DNA of 64,000 nucleotides from assembly GCF_029212575.1 (NCBI RefSeq), contig NZ_JARGPK010000066.1, positions 1 to 64,000 of the forward strand. Reading direction: 5' to 3'. Source of the DNA: Antarcticimicrobium sp. (GTDB lineage: Bacteria > Pseudomonadota > Alphaproteobacteria > Rhodobacterales > Rhodobacteraceae). Below the pieces are notes generated by a model that searched no databases, was not told where the DNA came from, and worked only from the letters and a program-made list of their open reading frames with translations. Made by a program: the position numbers and the translations under genes. Shown here one piece after another: positions 19,357 through 27,191 of this stretch (positions are counted from its first letter, which is position 1; every line of letters starts with the position of its first letter).

Positions 19357-19390
19357 TTGACGAATGTAAGCAGATTGCTTACATTCCTGA
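19357..19390 (+). promoter_or_regulatory. higBA promoter with perfect operator palindrome
   Basis: TTGACG (19357-19362) is a good -35 box; 17 bases later TACATT (19380-19385) is a fair -10. GAATGTAAGC (19362-19371) and GCTTACATTC (19377-19386) form a perfect 10-base inverted repeat with a 5-base spacer that covers the -35 edge and the -10. This is the expected place for autorepression by HigA. Transcription would start about at the toxin ATG (19391), and no Shine-Dalgarno is present, so the mRNA is probably leaderless. Confidence 0.75.
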
Positions 19391-19666
19391 ATGATCAAGT
19401 CGTTCAGAAACAAGCAGCTCAAGTCCCTTTGGGAGACTGGAAAATCCAGGATCGACGGGCGGCTCCACAACCGCATAAACCGGCGACTTGACCGTCTGGA
19501 CTCGGCCGAGACACCAGAGGACATGAATCTGCCAGGCTTCGATTTCCACAAGTTGGAAGGCCACAACCCGCCGCGCTACACAGTTCACGTGAACGGGCCG
19601 TGGTGCATCACCTTCGAATTCCACGAGGGCGATGCCCATGTGCTGGACTTCGAGCAATACCATTAG
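19391..19666 (+). CDS. higB: HigB-family (RelE-fold) toxin
   Basis: 91 residues, the usual size. It begins MIKSFRNKQLKSLWETG and has the family middle NLPGFDFHKLEGHNPPRYTVHVNGPW and the C-terminal motif VLDFEQYH, with the His near the end that helps mRNA cleavage on the ribosome. The toxin-before-antitoxin order is characteristic of higBA. The start lies directly downstream of the palindromic operator. The antitoxin gene begins 9 bases after its stop. Confidence 0.93.
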   Translation: MIKSFRNKQLKSLWETGKSRIDGRLHNRINRRLDRLDSAETPEDMNLPGFDFHKLEGHNPPRYTVHVNGPWCITFEFHEGDAHVLDFEQYH

Positions 19667-19675
19667 GAGCGCCCC

Positions 19676-19972
19676 ATGACCCGCAATCCCCAACGTTGTC
19701 CAACCCACCCGGGAGCGATGCTGCGCGAGGACGTGCTTCCCGCCATCGGCATGAGCAAGACCGAGTTCGCGCGGCTCTTGGGGATTTCGCGGCAGCATCT
19801 CTATGACATGTTGAACGAGCGCAAACCGGTAAGCCCGGAGGTGGCCGTGCGCCTCGCCAAGCTGCTCGGAGGGGCCGCAATTTCCTGGGTTCGGATGCAG
19901 GGGGCCTATGATTCATGGCACGCCGAGAGGAAAGTTGATGTATCGGGCATCACGCCGCTGGAGGCCGCCTAG
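19676..19972 (+). CDS. higA: HigA-family antitoxin (HTH, XRE type)
   Basis: 98 residues. It starts with the HigA signature HPGAMLREDVLPAIGMSKTEF and contains a helix-turn-helix (about 22-60) with the recognition helix in LGISRQHLYDMLNERKPVS. It neutralises HigB and, with it, should repress the operon through the palindrome at 19362-19386. A ribosome site AGGAG lies just before the ATG, in contrast with the apparently leaderless toxin gene. Confidence 0.95.
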   Translation: MTRNPQRCPTHPGAMLREDVLPAIGMSKTEFARLLGISRQHLYDMLNERKPVSPEVAVRLAKLLGGAAISWVRMQGAYDSWHAERKVDVSGITPLEAA

Positions 19973-20099
19973 GTTTTCACCCAGCCGGTGCGATCCGGCT
20001 TCGGTCCGTTCTCGGTGCCGCGCGATCCACCAGTGATCGAAGGGCTGGCACCCGCCCGCGCGGCTGATACTCTGCCCGAAAAATCGGGGAGGGCATTGC

Positions 20100-21584
20100 A
20101 TGAGTTACATTCTGGCCATCGATGCGGGCACCACGTCGACCCGCGCGATCCTGTTCGATGCGGCGATGCGGCCGGTGCGGACCGCGCAGCGGGAGTTCAC
20201 CCAGCACTATCCCCGGTCCGGCTGGGTCGAGCATGACCCCGAAGAGATCTGGCAGACCACCGTCGCCGTCTGCCGCGAAGCACTGGAGGGGGCTGGGGCG
20301 GCACAGGTGGCCGGGATCGGCATCACCAACCAGCGCGAGACCACGGTGATCTGGGAGCGCGACAGCGGCAAGCCCATCCACAACGCCATCGTCTGGCAGG
20401 ACCGGCGCAGCGCGCCGACCTGCGCCGAGCTGCGCGCGGCAGGACATGGCGACATGATCAGCGCCCGGACCGGCCTGCTGCTCGATCCCTATTTCTCCGG
20501 CACCAAGGTGAAATGGCTGCTCGACACCGTGCCCGACGCCCGTGCCCGGGCCGGGCGGGGAGAGTTGCTGTTCGGCACCATCGACAGCTTTCTGATCTGG
20601 CGGCTGACCGGCGGGCGGGTGCATGCCACCGACGCCACCAACGCCGCGCGCACGCTGCTCTATGACATCCACCGCGGGGCGTGGAGCGAAGAGATCTGCG
20701 ACCTGCTCGGGGTGCCGCTGGCGATGCTGCCGCAGGTTCGCGACAGCGCCGCCAATTTCGGAGAAACCGAATCGTACATTCTGGGACGGAAACTCCCCAT
20801 TCTGGGGGTCGCGGGCGACCAGCAGGCGGCGACCATCGGCCAGGCCTGCTTTGCCCCCGGCATGATGAAATCGACCTATGGCACGGGGTGTTTCGCGCTG
20901 CTGAACACCGGCGAGATTCCGGTCGCCTCGACCCACCGGATGCTGACCACCATCGCCTACCAGCTGGAGGGCAAGCCGACCTATGCGCTTGAGGGGTCGA
21001 TCTTCATCGCCGGGGCGGCGGTGCAATGGCTGCGCGACGGGCTGGGGATCATCGGCACGGCGGCGCAGTCGGGCGAGCTGGCGGCGCAGGCCGATCCGGC
21101 GCAGCAGGTCACATTGGTGCCTGCCTTCACCGGCCTCGGCGCGCCCTATTGGCAACCCGACTGCCGCGGTGCGGTGTTCGGGCTGACGCGCAACTCCGGC
21201 CCGGCCGAGTTCGCCAAGGCCGCGCTGGACAGCGTTGCCTTCCAGACCCGCGACCTGTGGGAGGCGATGCGCGCCGACTGGGGCACGCAGGCGCAGGTGG
21301 TGCTGCGCGTCGATGGCGGCATGAGCGCCAGCGATGCCGCGATGCAGGGGCTGGCGGATATTCTCGGCGCGCCGGTGGACCGCCCGGTGATGCAGGAGAC
21401 CACGGCGCTGGGCGCGGCCTGGCTGGCGGGGATGCGCGCCGGGGTCTATCCCGGCATGGAAGGGTTCGCCGCGAACTGGGTGCTGGAGCGGCGATTCGAG
21501 CCGCTGATGGGCGCGGACGACCGCGCCGCCGCCTATGCCCGCTGGCAGCGGGCGGTCAAGGCGGCGATGGCGTTCCGGGGCTGA
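20100..21584 (+). CDS. glpK: Glycerol kinase
   Basis: 494 residues, full length, FGGY family. Phosphorylates glycerol to sn-glycerol 3-phosphate. ATP/Mg motif [12 protein letters not shown] near the N-terminus, [11 protein letters not shown], substrate-binding [20 protein letters not shown], and [12 protein letters not shown] in the ATP domain are all present. No glpD, glpF or glpR is adjacent, so it stands alone here. Its ATG follows GGGGAGGGCATTGC. It converges with idi, 25 bases away. Confidence 0.96.
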   Translation: MSYILAIDAGTTSTRAILFDAAMRPVRTAQREFTQHYPRSGWVEHDPEEIWQTTVAVCREALEGAGAAQVAGIGITNQRETTVIWERDSGKPIHNAIVWQDRRSAPTCAELRAAGHGDMISARTGLLLDPYFSGTKVKWLLDTVPDARARAGRGELLFGTIDSFLIWRLTGGRVHATDATNAARTLLYDIHRGAWSEEICDLLGVPLAMLPQVRDSAANFGETESYILGRKLPILGVAGDQQAATIGQACFAPGMMKSTYGTGCFALLNTGEIPVASTHRMLTTIAYQLEGKPTYALEGSIFIAGAAVQWLRDGLGIIGTAAQSGELAAQADPAQQVTLVPAFTGLGAPYWQPDCRGAVFGLTRNSGPAEFAKAALDSVAFQTRDLWEAMRADWGTQAQVVLRVDGGMSASDAAMQGLADILGAPVDRPVMQETTALGAAWLAGMRAGVYPGMEGFAANWVLERRFEPLMGADDRAAAYARWQRAVKAAMAFRG

Positions 21585-21609
21585 CGCGACCCAAAGGCGT
21601 GGCTGCCGC

Positions 21610-22128
21610 TTACCCGCCGGGGCCGAAAATCTCCTCGGCGTGGCGGTCGAGATAAATCCGCAGCCAGGGCGTGAACCGGTCCGGGTGGCGGGCGACCTCG
21701 CCGCGAAGATCGTGGTAGTCGATCCAGCGGGTTTCCATCACCTCGTCTGGGTCGGGAGAGACGGCGATATCCTGCGTCACCCGGGCGACGAAGACATCGA
21801 CCAGCTCATGTTCGGTCAGCCCGCCGCCCACATCGGCGCGGTATTCCAGCCGGTGGCGATACTCCGTTTCCAATCCGGTGATCCCCAGCTCCTCCTGCAG
21901 ACGTCGCCGGGCGCAATCCTCCGGCGCCTCATTCCAATGCGGATGGGTGCAGCAAGTGTTCGCCCAAAGCCCCGGCGTGTGATATTTCCCCAGCGCGCGG
22001 CGTTGCAGCAGGATATCGTCCCCGCGCAGAACGAAGACCGAAACGGCCTTGTGCCGCAGCCCTTTCTGGTGAACCTCGAGCTTGTCCACGGGGGTCAGCG
22101 TGCCGTTGACCCAGGCCGGGATGCGCAT
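21610..22128 (-). CDS. idi: Isopentenyl-diphosphate delta-isomerase, type 1
   Basis: 172 residues. Interconverts isopentenyl and dimethylallyl diphosphate. It has the Nudix-like fold with catalytic Cys in WANTCCTHPHW, the metal-binding HQKGLRHKAVSVFV segment and the acidic RLQEELG motif. A GTG immediately precedes the ATG and could also start translation. In Roseobacter-type bacteria idi is often linked to photosynthesis gene clusters, but no bch, crt or puf gene is here. Confidence 0.93.
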   Translation of the reverse strand: MRIPAWVNGTLTPVDKLEVHQKGLRHKAVSVFVLRGDDILLQRRALGKYHTPGLWANTCCTHPHWNEAPEDCARRRLQEELGITGLETEYRHRLEYRADVGGGLTEHELVDVFVARVTQDIAVSPDPDEVMETRWIDYHDLRGEVARHPDRFTPWLRIYLDRHAEEIFGPGG

Positions 22129-22291
22129 CACGTTCGCCCCCGGAGGGCCGGAAACGGGTGGGTGAGGCGAAACGGGAGGGGTTTCATGCGGTCACTCTGC
22201 TAATGGTCGGGCCGGGTGTGGCCGACAGGGGCGGCCATGCCGCATGCGGCCGCTCCTTACCCGCCCTGTTCCGGGCGGGCAACGACGAGAA

Positions 22292-22318
22292 GGGCCGCGG
22301 CGCTTTACGCCGCGACCC
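22292..22318 (-). terminator. Hairpin downstream of the cytochrome c gene
   Basis: GGGCCGCGGCG and CGCCGCGACCC pair with one mismatch around CTTTA, 27 bases after the minus-strand cytochrome c stop. Minus-strand sequence after the stem is TTCTCG, a weak U tract. A second perfect hairpin (CCCGCCC/GGGCGGG, 22260-22279) lies just beyond. Together they probably end the transcript before idi. Confidence 0.5.
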
Positions 22319-22344
22319 GTTCCGGTTGTCACTGCCGTGACGAA

Positions 22345-22803
22345 TCAGTCGTCGGACTTCTCTTCGGTTTCGCCCTCGGCAGCCGGCTCCGGTGCCGGCG
22401 CGACGCTGACCAGATAGGCGTAAACGTCTTCGCCGCCCTTTTTCAGCTTGAAGGTCATCTTCGACTTGGCGCCCTTGTCGTCCAGCGTCTCACGCAGGAA
22501 GCCGCGCGGATCCTCGACATAGTGATTGAACGCCTTCTCGTCCCAGACCAGCCCGGCCTCGCCTACCGCTACGATATCGTCGCCATAGCGGAAATCCTCA
22601 TAGGTGCCGACGGTACGGCCGATCACGCCGAAAAGATTCGGGCCGGTCTTGCCGCCCTTGACGATGGTTTCGCCGGAATCGGAGATGATCGAGTGGCAGG
22701 CCTTGCACTTGTTGAAGGTCTTTTCCCCCTTGGCTGCATCTCCCTCGGCCAGCGCCGGGGCGGCGAGCAGACCAACAATCGCTGTGGCAATCAGACGGTT
22801 CAT
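22345..22803 (-). CDS. Periplasmic class I cytochrome c (c2/c551-like)
   Basis: 152 residues. Signal peptide 1-19 (ending ALA). One heme site CKACH, preceded by GEKTFNKC, and a methionine axial ligand in AKSKMTFKL give a normal mono-heme class I cytochrome c. It resembles the cytochrome c-550/c2 group that carries electrons between the bc1 complex and oxidases or reductases. The C-terminus is an acidic, Pro/Glu-rich tail (PAPEPAAEGETEEKSDD) beyond the fold. No redox partner gene is adjacent. Confidence 0.9.
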   Translation of the reverse strand: MNRLIATAIVGLLAAPALAEGDAAKGEKTFNKCKACHSIISDSGETIVKGGKTGPNLFGVIGRTVGTYEDFRYGDDIVAVGEAGLVWDEKAFNHYVEDPRGFLRETLDDKGAKSKMTFKLKKGGEDVYAYLVSVAPAPEPAAEGETEEKSDD

Positions 22804-22941
22804 GGCTTTTCCTCCTTAGGTATTGGCTTTGGCGATATAGGTATAACGGAGCGACGAGAGTCAATGCTCGCTGTTTCTTACCGTGCGGTTGCGACGCAGC
22901 CGGACAAGGGGCGCGAGGGCAGGCGCGCCTGCATCTTCGGG

Positions 22942-23967
22942 TCAGCGACCCGCCTGCGACCAGCAGGGCAACAGATCGCCCGGCGCGGGCCGCGCGGCAT
23001 GCACCGCCCGGGCGATGGCGCGGCTCAGGCCCAGGGCGGCGGCGTGGCCGATTCGGGTCAGGTCGCGTTCGGGCCGCGCCATCGCCCGCGCACCGGTCGA
23101 GACCGCGAAGACGAGATCGCCATCGCCCGGCGAATGCGCCGGGACCGTCGCCCGCCCGATACCGTCATGGGCGGCGGTGGCCACGCGCAGGCATTGCGCC
23201 TTGGTCAGATCCGCATCGGTGGCGACGATGGCGATAGTCGTGTTGGCGCGGTCCTGCGCCGCATCGCCGGCCTGTTCCAGCATGGTCTGCATCTTGCGGC
23301 TTTCCAGCACGCGGCCCAGCCCGCAGGCCGGGTCGGGGCCCAGCCCGCCAAACTCGCCATCGACCTCGAAACCGGCGGCCCAGAAATACCGGTCACCGGG
23401 GGTGGTGACGCTGCCCATCGGGTTTGCGGCCACCAATGCGCCCACGGTGGTGCCGTCGTCGAGCACGAAGGAGGCCGATCCGAGACCGCCCTTGAGCATC
23501 GCCGTCAGCGCCCCGGTGCCGGCGCCTGCGGTGCCGATCCCGAAATCCTCGGAGGCCGCCTCGAACGCCGCGCGGCCGAGCCCGCGATAGGGATTCTCGA
23601 TCCAATCCTTGTCGCCGCCGTTCAGCAGGTCGAAGAGGATTGCGCCGGGCACGATGGGGATCACCGCCTCTGCGATGCGAAAGCCGCGCCCGCGCGCGCG
23701 CAGCGCCTCCATCACCCCCGAACAGGCGTCGAGCCCATAGGCAGATCCGCCCGAGAGCACCAGCGCATCGACTTTGGCCACCGATTTGTCGGGCGCGAGC
23801 AGGTCGGTTTCGCGGGTGCCCGGCGCGCCGCCCATGACCTGAACCGAGGCGGTGAACGGATGTGCGGCGGTCAGCACGGTGGCGCCGGATTTCAGCACGT
23901 CGTCCTGCGCGTTGCCGACCAGAAGGCCGGGCACGTCGGTGATCAGGTTGCGGGGGCCGGGGATCAT
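22942..23967 (-). CDS. P1-family peptidase (DmpA-like, Ntn-type)
   Basis: 341 residues. Resembles L-aminopeptidase/D-esterases (MEROPS family P1), which self-cleave to expose a nucleophile. Family features: ITDVPGLLVGNAQDD at the N-terminus, VLSGGSAYGLDA in the middle, and the VGALVAANPMGSV segment holding the likely nucleophilic Ser. The start at MIPGPRN is chosen by family alignment; the frame extends 40 codons further upstream through the repeat element, which is unlikely to be coding. Substrate unknown. Confidence 0.88.
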   Translation of the reverse strand: MIPGPRNLITDVPGLLVGNAQDDVLKSGATVLTAAHPFTASVQVMGGAPGTRETDLLAPDKSVAKVDALVLSGGSAYGLDACSGVMEALRARGRGFRIAEAVIPIVPGAILFDLLNGGDKDWIENPYRGLGRAAFEAASEDFGIGTAGAGTGALTAMLKGGLGSASFVLDDGTTVGALVAANPMGSVTTPGDRYFWAAGFEVDGEFGGLGPDPACGLGRVLESRKMQTMLEQAGDAAQDRANTTIAIVATDADLTKAQCLRVATAAHDGIGRATVPAHSPGDGDLVFAVSTGARAMARPERDLTRIGHAAALGLSRAIARAVHAARPAPGDLLPCWSQAGR

Positions 23968-24012
23968 GGGCGGAGTCCTTGCAGGTGTTGCTGTGCGTGC
24001 GGGCCGTTTGTT

Positions 24013-24067
24013 GCGCCCCCTATCGGGGCGCGGCGCCTCCGGCGGGAGTATTTTCAACGAGAAGAAG
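24013..24067 (+). repeat. Intergenic repeat element copy 2 with preceding hairpin
   Basis: A perfect 7-base stem GCGCCCC/GGGGCGC (24013-24031) is followed by GGCGCC, CCTCCGGCGGGAGTATTT and then ACGAGAAGAAG (24032-24067). The second block matches the copy at 10887-10928 nearly base for base. It lies between the P1 peptidase and SDR genes, which are both on the minus strand, so this copy reads opposite to its neighbours. Confidence 0.7.
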
Positions 24068-24077
24068 CAGCAGGCAA

Positions 24078-24824
24078 TCAGATGCAACGTCCGCCGTCCA
24101 CTTCCATTGCCACGCCGGTGATCATGCTGGCCTCGTCCGAGCAGAGGAAGGCGGCGGCGTTACCCAGGTCCTCGGGGGTCGAGAAGCGGCCGATCGGGAT
24201 GGTGGAAAGGAACTTGGCCCGCATCTCCGGGGTGTCCTCGCCAAGGAAGGATTTCAGCAGCGGCGTCTCTCCCGCCACCGGGTTCAGCGCGTTGACGCGG
24301 ATGCCCTCGGGGGCAAGCTCGACAGCCATGGTGCGGGTGGCGGTGATCACCCAGCCCTTGGACGCGTTGTACCAGTTGAGCCGGGGCCGCGGGCTGACCC
24401 CGGCGGTGGAGGCGATATTGAGGATGGCGCCCGCGCGCCGCGATTTCATGTGCGGCACCAGGGCGCGGGCGGTAAGGTAGATCGATTTCATGTTGACGTT
24501 GAAGACGCGGTCGAAATCCTCTTCGCTGACCTCGTCCAGCGGCGTGGGCAAGTGGGTGACGCCGGCGTTGTTCACCAGGATGTCGAGATGGCCGAAAGCG
24601 GCAAGCGCGGCCTTGGCCATCGCCCCGACCGAGGCGCGGTCGGAGACATCGACGGTCTGGGCGACGGCGGTGGTGCCCAGTTCTTCGGCCATTGCTTCGG
24701 CGGCCTCGCCGTTGATGTCGGCCACCATAACCCGCGCGCCCTCGGCGGTGAACTTGCGCGCGATACCGGCGCCGAAGCCCGAGGCGCCGCCGGTCACGAT
24801 GGCGGTTTTCCCCTGCAATCTCAT
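24078..24824 (-). CDS. SDR family oxidoreductase
   Basis: 248 residues, classical short-chain dehydrogenase. Cofactor motif TGGASGFGAGIA at 11-22, Asp at the end of beta-2 in VADIN (favours NAD), NNAG at about 91-94, and the Ser/Tyr/Lys catalytic residues in IASTAG and YNASKG. The C-terminal VDGGRCI end is usual for the glucose/3-oxoacyl reductase group. Ribosome site GGAGG lies 6 bases upstream. Substrate unknown; neighbours give no hint. Confidence 0.9.
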   Translation of the reverse strand: MRLQGKTAIVTGGASGFGAGIARKFTAEGARVMVADINGEAAEAMAEELGTTAVAQTVDVSDRASVGAMAKAALAAFGHLDILVNNAGVTHLPTPLDEVSEEDFDRVFNVNMKSIYLTARALVPHMKSRRAGAILNIASTAGVSPRPRLNWYNASKGWVITATRTMAVELAPEGIRVNALNPVAGETPLLKSFLGEDTPEMRAKFLSTIPIGRFSTPEDLGNAAAFLCSDEASMITGVAMEVDGGRCI

Positions 24825-24888
24825 GATGTTCCTCCCGTCGCATCTCTGTTTCGGGGCAAGCTTAGGGCGGCCCGGTTACGGGCACAAG

Positions 24889-25308
24889 CTAGTCGTCCCC
24901 GACCTTGCCGCGCAGGGCCTTGACCTCGCCGCGCGCCTTCTTGGTTTCGATCCGGCGGCGGACCGAGCCCTTGGTCGGTTTGGTGGGGATGCGCCGCTTG
25001 GGCCGCACCAGCGCCTGGCGCAGCAGGTCTGCCAGCCGGTCGCGGGCGATCTCGCGGTTGCGGGCCTGGCTGCGGGTCTCGTCGCACTGGATCACGATGG
25101 CGCCGTCCTTGGTCCAGCGCCGTCCGGCCAGCCGCTTCAGCCGCGCCTTGACCGGCCCGGGCAGCGATGGGGAACGGTCGGCCTCGAACCGCAGTTCGAC
25201 GGCGGTGGCGACCTTGTTCACGTTCTGCCCGCCGGGCCCGGAGGCGCGGACGAACTGTTCGGTGAGTTCCCAGTCGGCAATCTCGATATCGTCGGTGATG
25301 CGCAGCAT
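24889..25308 (-). CDS. arfB: Peptidyl-tRNA hydrolase ArfB (alternative ribosome rescue)
   Basis: 139 residues. Has the release-factor GGQ motif in ASGPGGQNVNKVATAVELRF and the long basic C-terminal tail (KPTKGSVRRRIETKKAR) that enters the empty mRNA channel. It hydrolyses peptidyl-tRNA on stalled ribosomes. The start at MLRITDD follows the family; a GTG two codons upstream is possible. Alphaproteobacteria often keep ArfB as backup for tmRNA. Confidence 0.93.
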   Translation of the reverse strand: MLRITDDIEIADWELTEQFVRASGPGGQNVNKVATAVELRFEADRSPSLPGPVKARLKRLAGRRWTKDGAIVIQCDETRSQARNREIARDRLADLLRQALVRPKRRIPTKPTKGSVRRRIETKKARGEVKALRGKVGDD

Positions 25309-25350
25309 GGGCACACTCTATCCCGTTGGGGCGCCACGAAAAAGGGGTAC

Positions 25351-25379
25351 GAAAAAGGGCCACCCGAAGGCGGCCCTTT
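25351..25379 (-). terminator. Strong intrinsic terminator with UUCG tetraloop
   Basis: On the minus strand AAAGGGCC and GGCCCTTT enclose a GCC-UUCG-GGU inner hairpin, followed at once by a TTTTTC tract. This is the most convincing Rho-independent terminator in the window. It lies about 200 bases beyond the queuosine-precursor transporter gene and 43 bases before arfB, so it ends either that mRNA or a separate short transcript from 25380-25530. Confidence 0.85.
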
Positions 25380-25453
25380 CGAAAGTTTTCGGAGGTGGGG
25401 CCGGTTAGATCATCGGCCGATCCACGCAGGCGGGTCATCCGCCAAGGGTTGCC

Positions 25454-25510
25454 CTAGCTGGCCGCCCCCTGCGCTGTCCCGACACCTCGCTCCAATACCT
25501 TTCTTGACAC
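25454..25510 (-). CDS. Possible 18-residue small ORF with a perfect Shine-Dalgarno sequence
   Basis: On the minus strand AGGAGGTGATC, fully complementary to the 3' end of 16S rRNA, is followed 7 bases after AGGAGG by GTG and an 18-codon frame, VSRKVLERGVGTAQGAAS, then TAG. A second frame could start at an ATG at 25438 and would run into the terminator. No family is recognised. It may be a genuine micro-protein, a leader peptide, or the translated part of a small RNA ended by the terminator at 25351-25379. The ribosome site is much stronger than those of its neighbours. Confidence 0.4.
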   Translation of the reverse strand: MSRKVLERGVGTAQGAAS

Positions 25511-25585
25511 TGGATCACCTCCTGTTCTCTCTGTTTCCGTTGGACTCAGAGTGGCACGGAGGGCGCGAAACGCCAAACAAAATCT

Positions 25586-26215
25586 TCAGGCAGCGCCGCG
25601 GTGCGCGGTGAGGTGCTGAACGATGAGGCGGAAGGGCACCAGCGCGATCAGCGCCAGCGACAGTTTCACCAGCCAGTCGGCCACCGCCAGCGAGGCCCAG
25701 AGCGGCACCATCGGCCCCGCGCCCAGCAGCGGCAGCGCCTCGTTGGCCCAGGCCACGTCGTTGGCGGGCTCCAGCCAGGTCAGCTGGGCCGAAAAGGCGA
25801 TGGAAAAGAACAGGATGGTATCCGCCGAAGAGCCGACAAGCGTCGAGGCCAGCGGCGCGCGCCACCAGCGCCCCTCGCGCAGGGCCGAAAAGATGCTGAC
25901 GTCCAGCATCTGCGCGACCAGGAAGGCGGTGCCCGATCCCGCCGCGATGCGCAGGGTAACCAGTGGCCCGTATTCGCCGACGATCTGGGTGCCGATCAGC
26001 GAGCAGATCACGCCGGTGACGAACCCGGCGAAGACGACCTTGCGCGCGGCATGCGCGCCATAGACGCGGTTCATCACATCGGTGACGAGAAAGGCAAAGG
26101 GATAGGTGAAGGCGCCCCAGGTCAGCCATTGGCCGAACAGGACCTGGACGAGGATGTTGGAGGCCACCACGATGGCGGCCATGGCTAGAATGCCCGGAAT
26201 ATGGGTGCGGTTCAT
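25586..26215 (-). CDS. yhhQ: Queuosine precursor transporter (VUT family, YhhQ)
   Basis: 209 residues, about six helices. Family marks are AMAAIVVASNILVQ at the start, TYPFAFLVTDVMNRVYG in helix 2-3 and TLVGSSADTILFFSIAF in helix 5. YhhQ proteins import 7-cyano-7-deazaguanine or queuine-type precursors used to modify tRNA position 34. I see no preQ1 riboswitch signature in the short upstream region. No queuosine biosynthesis genes are adjacent, which fits a scavenging role. Confidence 0.88.
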   Translation of the reverse strand: MNRTHIPGILAMAAIVVASNILVQVLFGQWLTWGAFTYPFAFLVTDVMNRVYGAHAARKVVFAGFVTGVICSLIGTQIVGEYGPLVTLRIAAGSGTAFLVAQMLDVSIFSALREGRWWRAPLASTLVGSSADTILFFSIAFSAQLTWLEPANDVAWANEALPLLGAGPMVPLWASLAVADWLVKLSLALIALVPFRLIVQHLTAHRGAA

Positions 26216-26309
26216 GTTTTATGCCCGTTTTGACAAGGTTGCGGCGACTTGGCCCGCCCCGTTCGGACGGACAGGCGGCGTGTAAAGGCTCGGCCACCTC
26301 TGCGCAAGG

Positions 26310-27191
26310 CTAATCCGGCAGGCTGTATTCCACCAGTTCGGTGCGCTGGAGCGACAGGAAGTTGTCGTCGGAGATCATGGTGGCGCGCAGACCCCCGCCC
26401 GCATCGCGCCAGACCGAGACCCCTTCGAGGTTGTCATGGGTGCCGGCGGCGGTGGTCAGCAGGGTTTCCTCCTGCTCTGCACCGGCCTCGGTGAGGGTCC
26501 AGCGCCGCAACCGGCTGCGAAACCCCAATATGCCGACCGCCCGTTCCAGAACGTAAAGCCGCCCGTCCGGCCCGATGTCGGCGCCGACCGGCTTGAACCG
26601 GCCCCGTGCGGGCAGGGTGAAGGCCACCCGCCAGCGGTGTGCGTCGCGGCGATAGACCGGAATGCGCCCCTGGGCATCGCGCCCGTCCTCGGGCAGGGTA
26701 TAGAGTCGACCCGCCGCGTCGATGGCCAGCGCCTCGAGCGATCGGTTGCCTTTCAGCCCGCGAAACACCTGCGGGGCGTTCAACACGGTTGCGCGCGCGC
26801 CGGGCCGCGCGTAGCGGGCGACGCGGTGCACCCCCTCGAACGAGATGTAGATCGCCCCGTCGCGCCCGATCGCCAGCCCCTCGGAATCCGCGATGGGTCC
26901 GGACAACGGTCGGCCCCGGCTCGACAAGAGATGCCAATGCGACAACGGCTCGACCCCTTCGATCCGCCCCTCGGCGTCCCGTGTCAGGAGCACTTCGACG
27001 ACCATCGTCCGGTCGCTCAGCATCGTGGCGCTGAGGCCGTCGGGCGATAGCTGCAGCCCGGAGAACCCGCCCAACCACGCCTCCGGCCGCTGCCAGTCAT
27101 GGGCGGACAGGAACCGCGCCTTGCCCGCTTCGGTCGGATCGCAAGCGGCAAGCAGCAGGAGGATTATTGCGAGCGCAGGACCGAGGCGCAT
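26310..27191 (-). CDS. Lipoprotein with esterase-like activity of phytase domain
   Basis: 293 residues. The N-terminus MRLGPALAIILLLLAACDP is a lipoprotein signal with lipobox LAAC, so the protein is probably anchored in the outer membrane or periplasmic face. The rest fits the beta-propeller-like 'esterase-like activity of phytase' family: FSGLQLSPDGLSATMLSDR, DSEGLAIGRDGAIYISFEGVHR and NLEGVSVW. Function in the family is poorly defined. The start overlaps the end of mepA by 28 bases, which implies one transcript with mepA and the MFS gene. Confidence 0.82.
   Translation of the reverse strand: MRLGPALAIILLLLAACDPTEAGKARFLSAHDWQRPEAWLGGFSGLQLSPDGLSATMLSDRTMVVEVLLTRDAEGRIEGVEPLSHWHLLSSRGRPLSGPIADSEGLAIGRDGAIYISFEGVHRVARYARPGARATVLNAPQVFRGLKGNRSLEALAIDAAGRLYTLPEDGRDAQGRIPVYRRDAHRWRVAFTLPARGRFKPVGADIGPDGRLYVLERAVGILGFRSRLRRWTLTEAGAEQEETLLTTAAGTHDNLEGVSVWRDAGGGLRATMISDDNFLSLQRTELVEYSLPD

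Noticed and set aside
22942-24087. Longer start for the P1 peptidase gene
   Set aside because: The additional 40 codons lie in the repeat element and do not match the family N-terminus.
24821-25438. 205-codon minus-strand frame overlapping arfB and the terminator
   Set aside because: It crosses a strong terminator and overlaps arfB in another frame; at most its first few codons could belong to a micro-ORF.
25510-25523. CTGGATCACCTCCT on the plus strand, identical to the 3' end of 16S rRNA, considered as an rDNA remnant
   Set aside because: The sequence before it does not resemble the end of 16S rRNA; the match is better explained as the reverse complement of a very strong ribosome-binding site.
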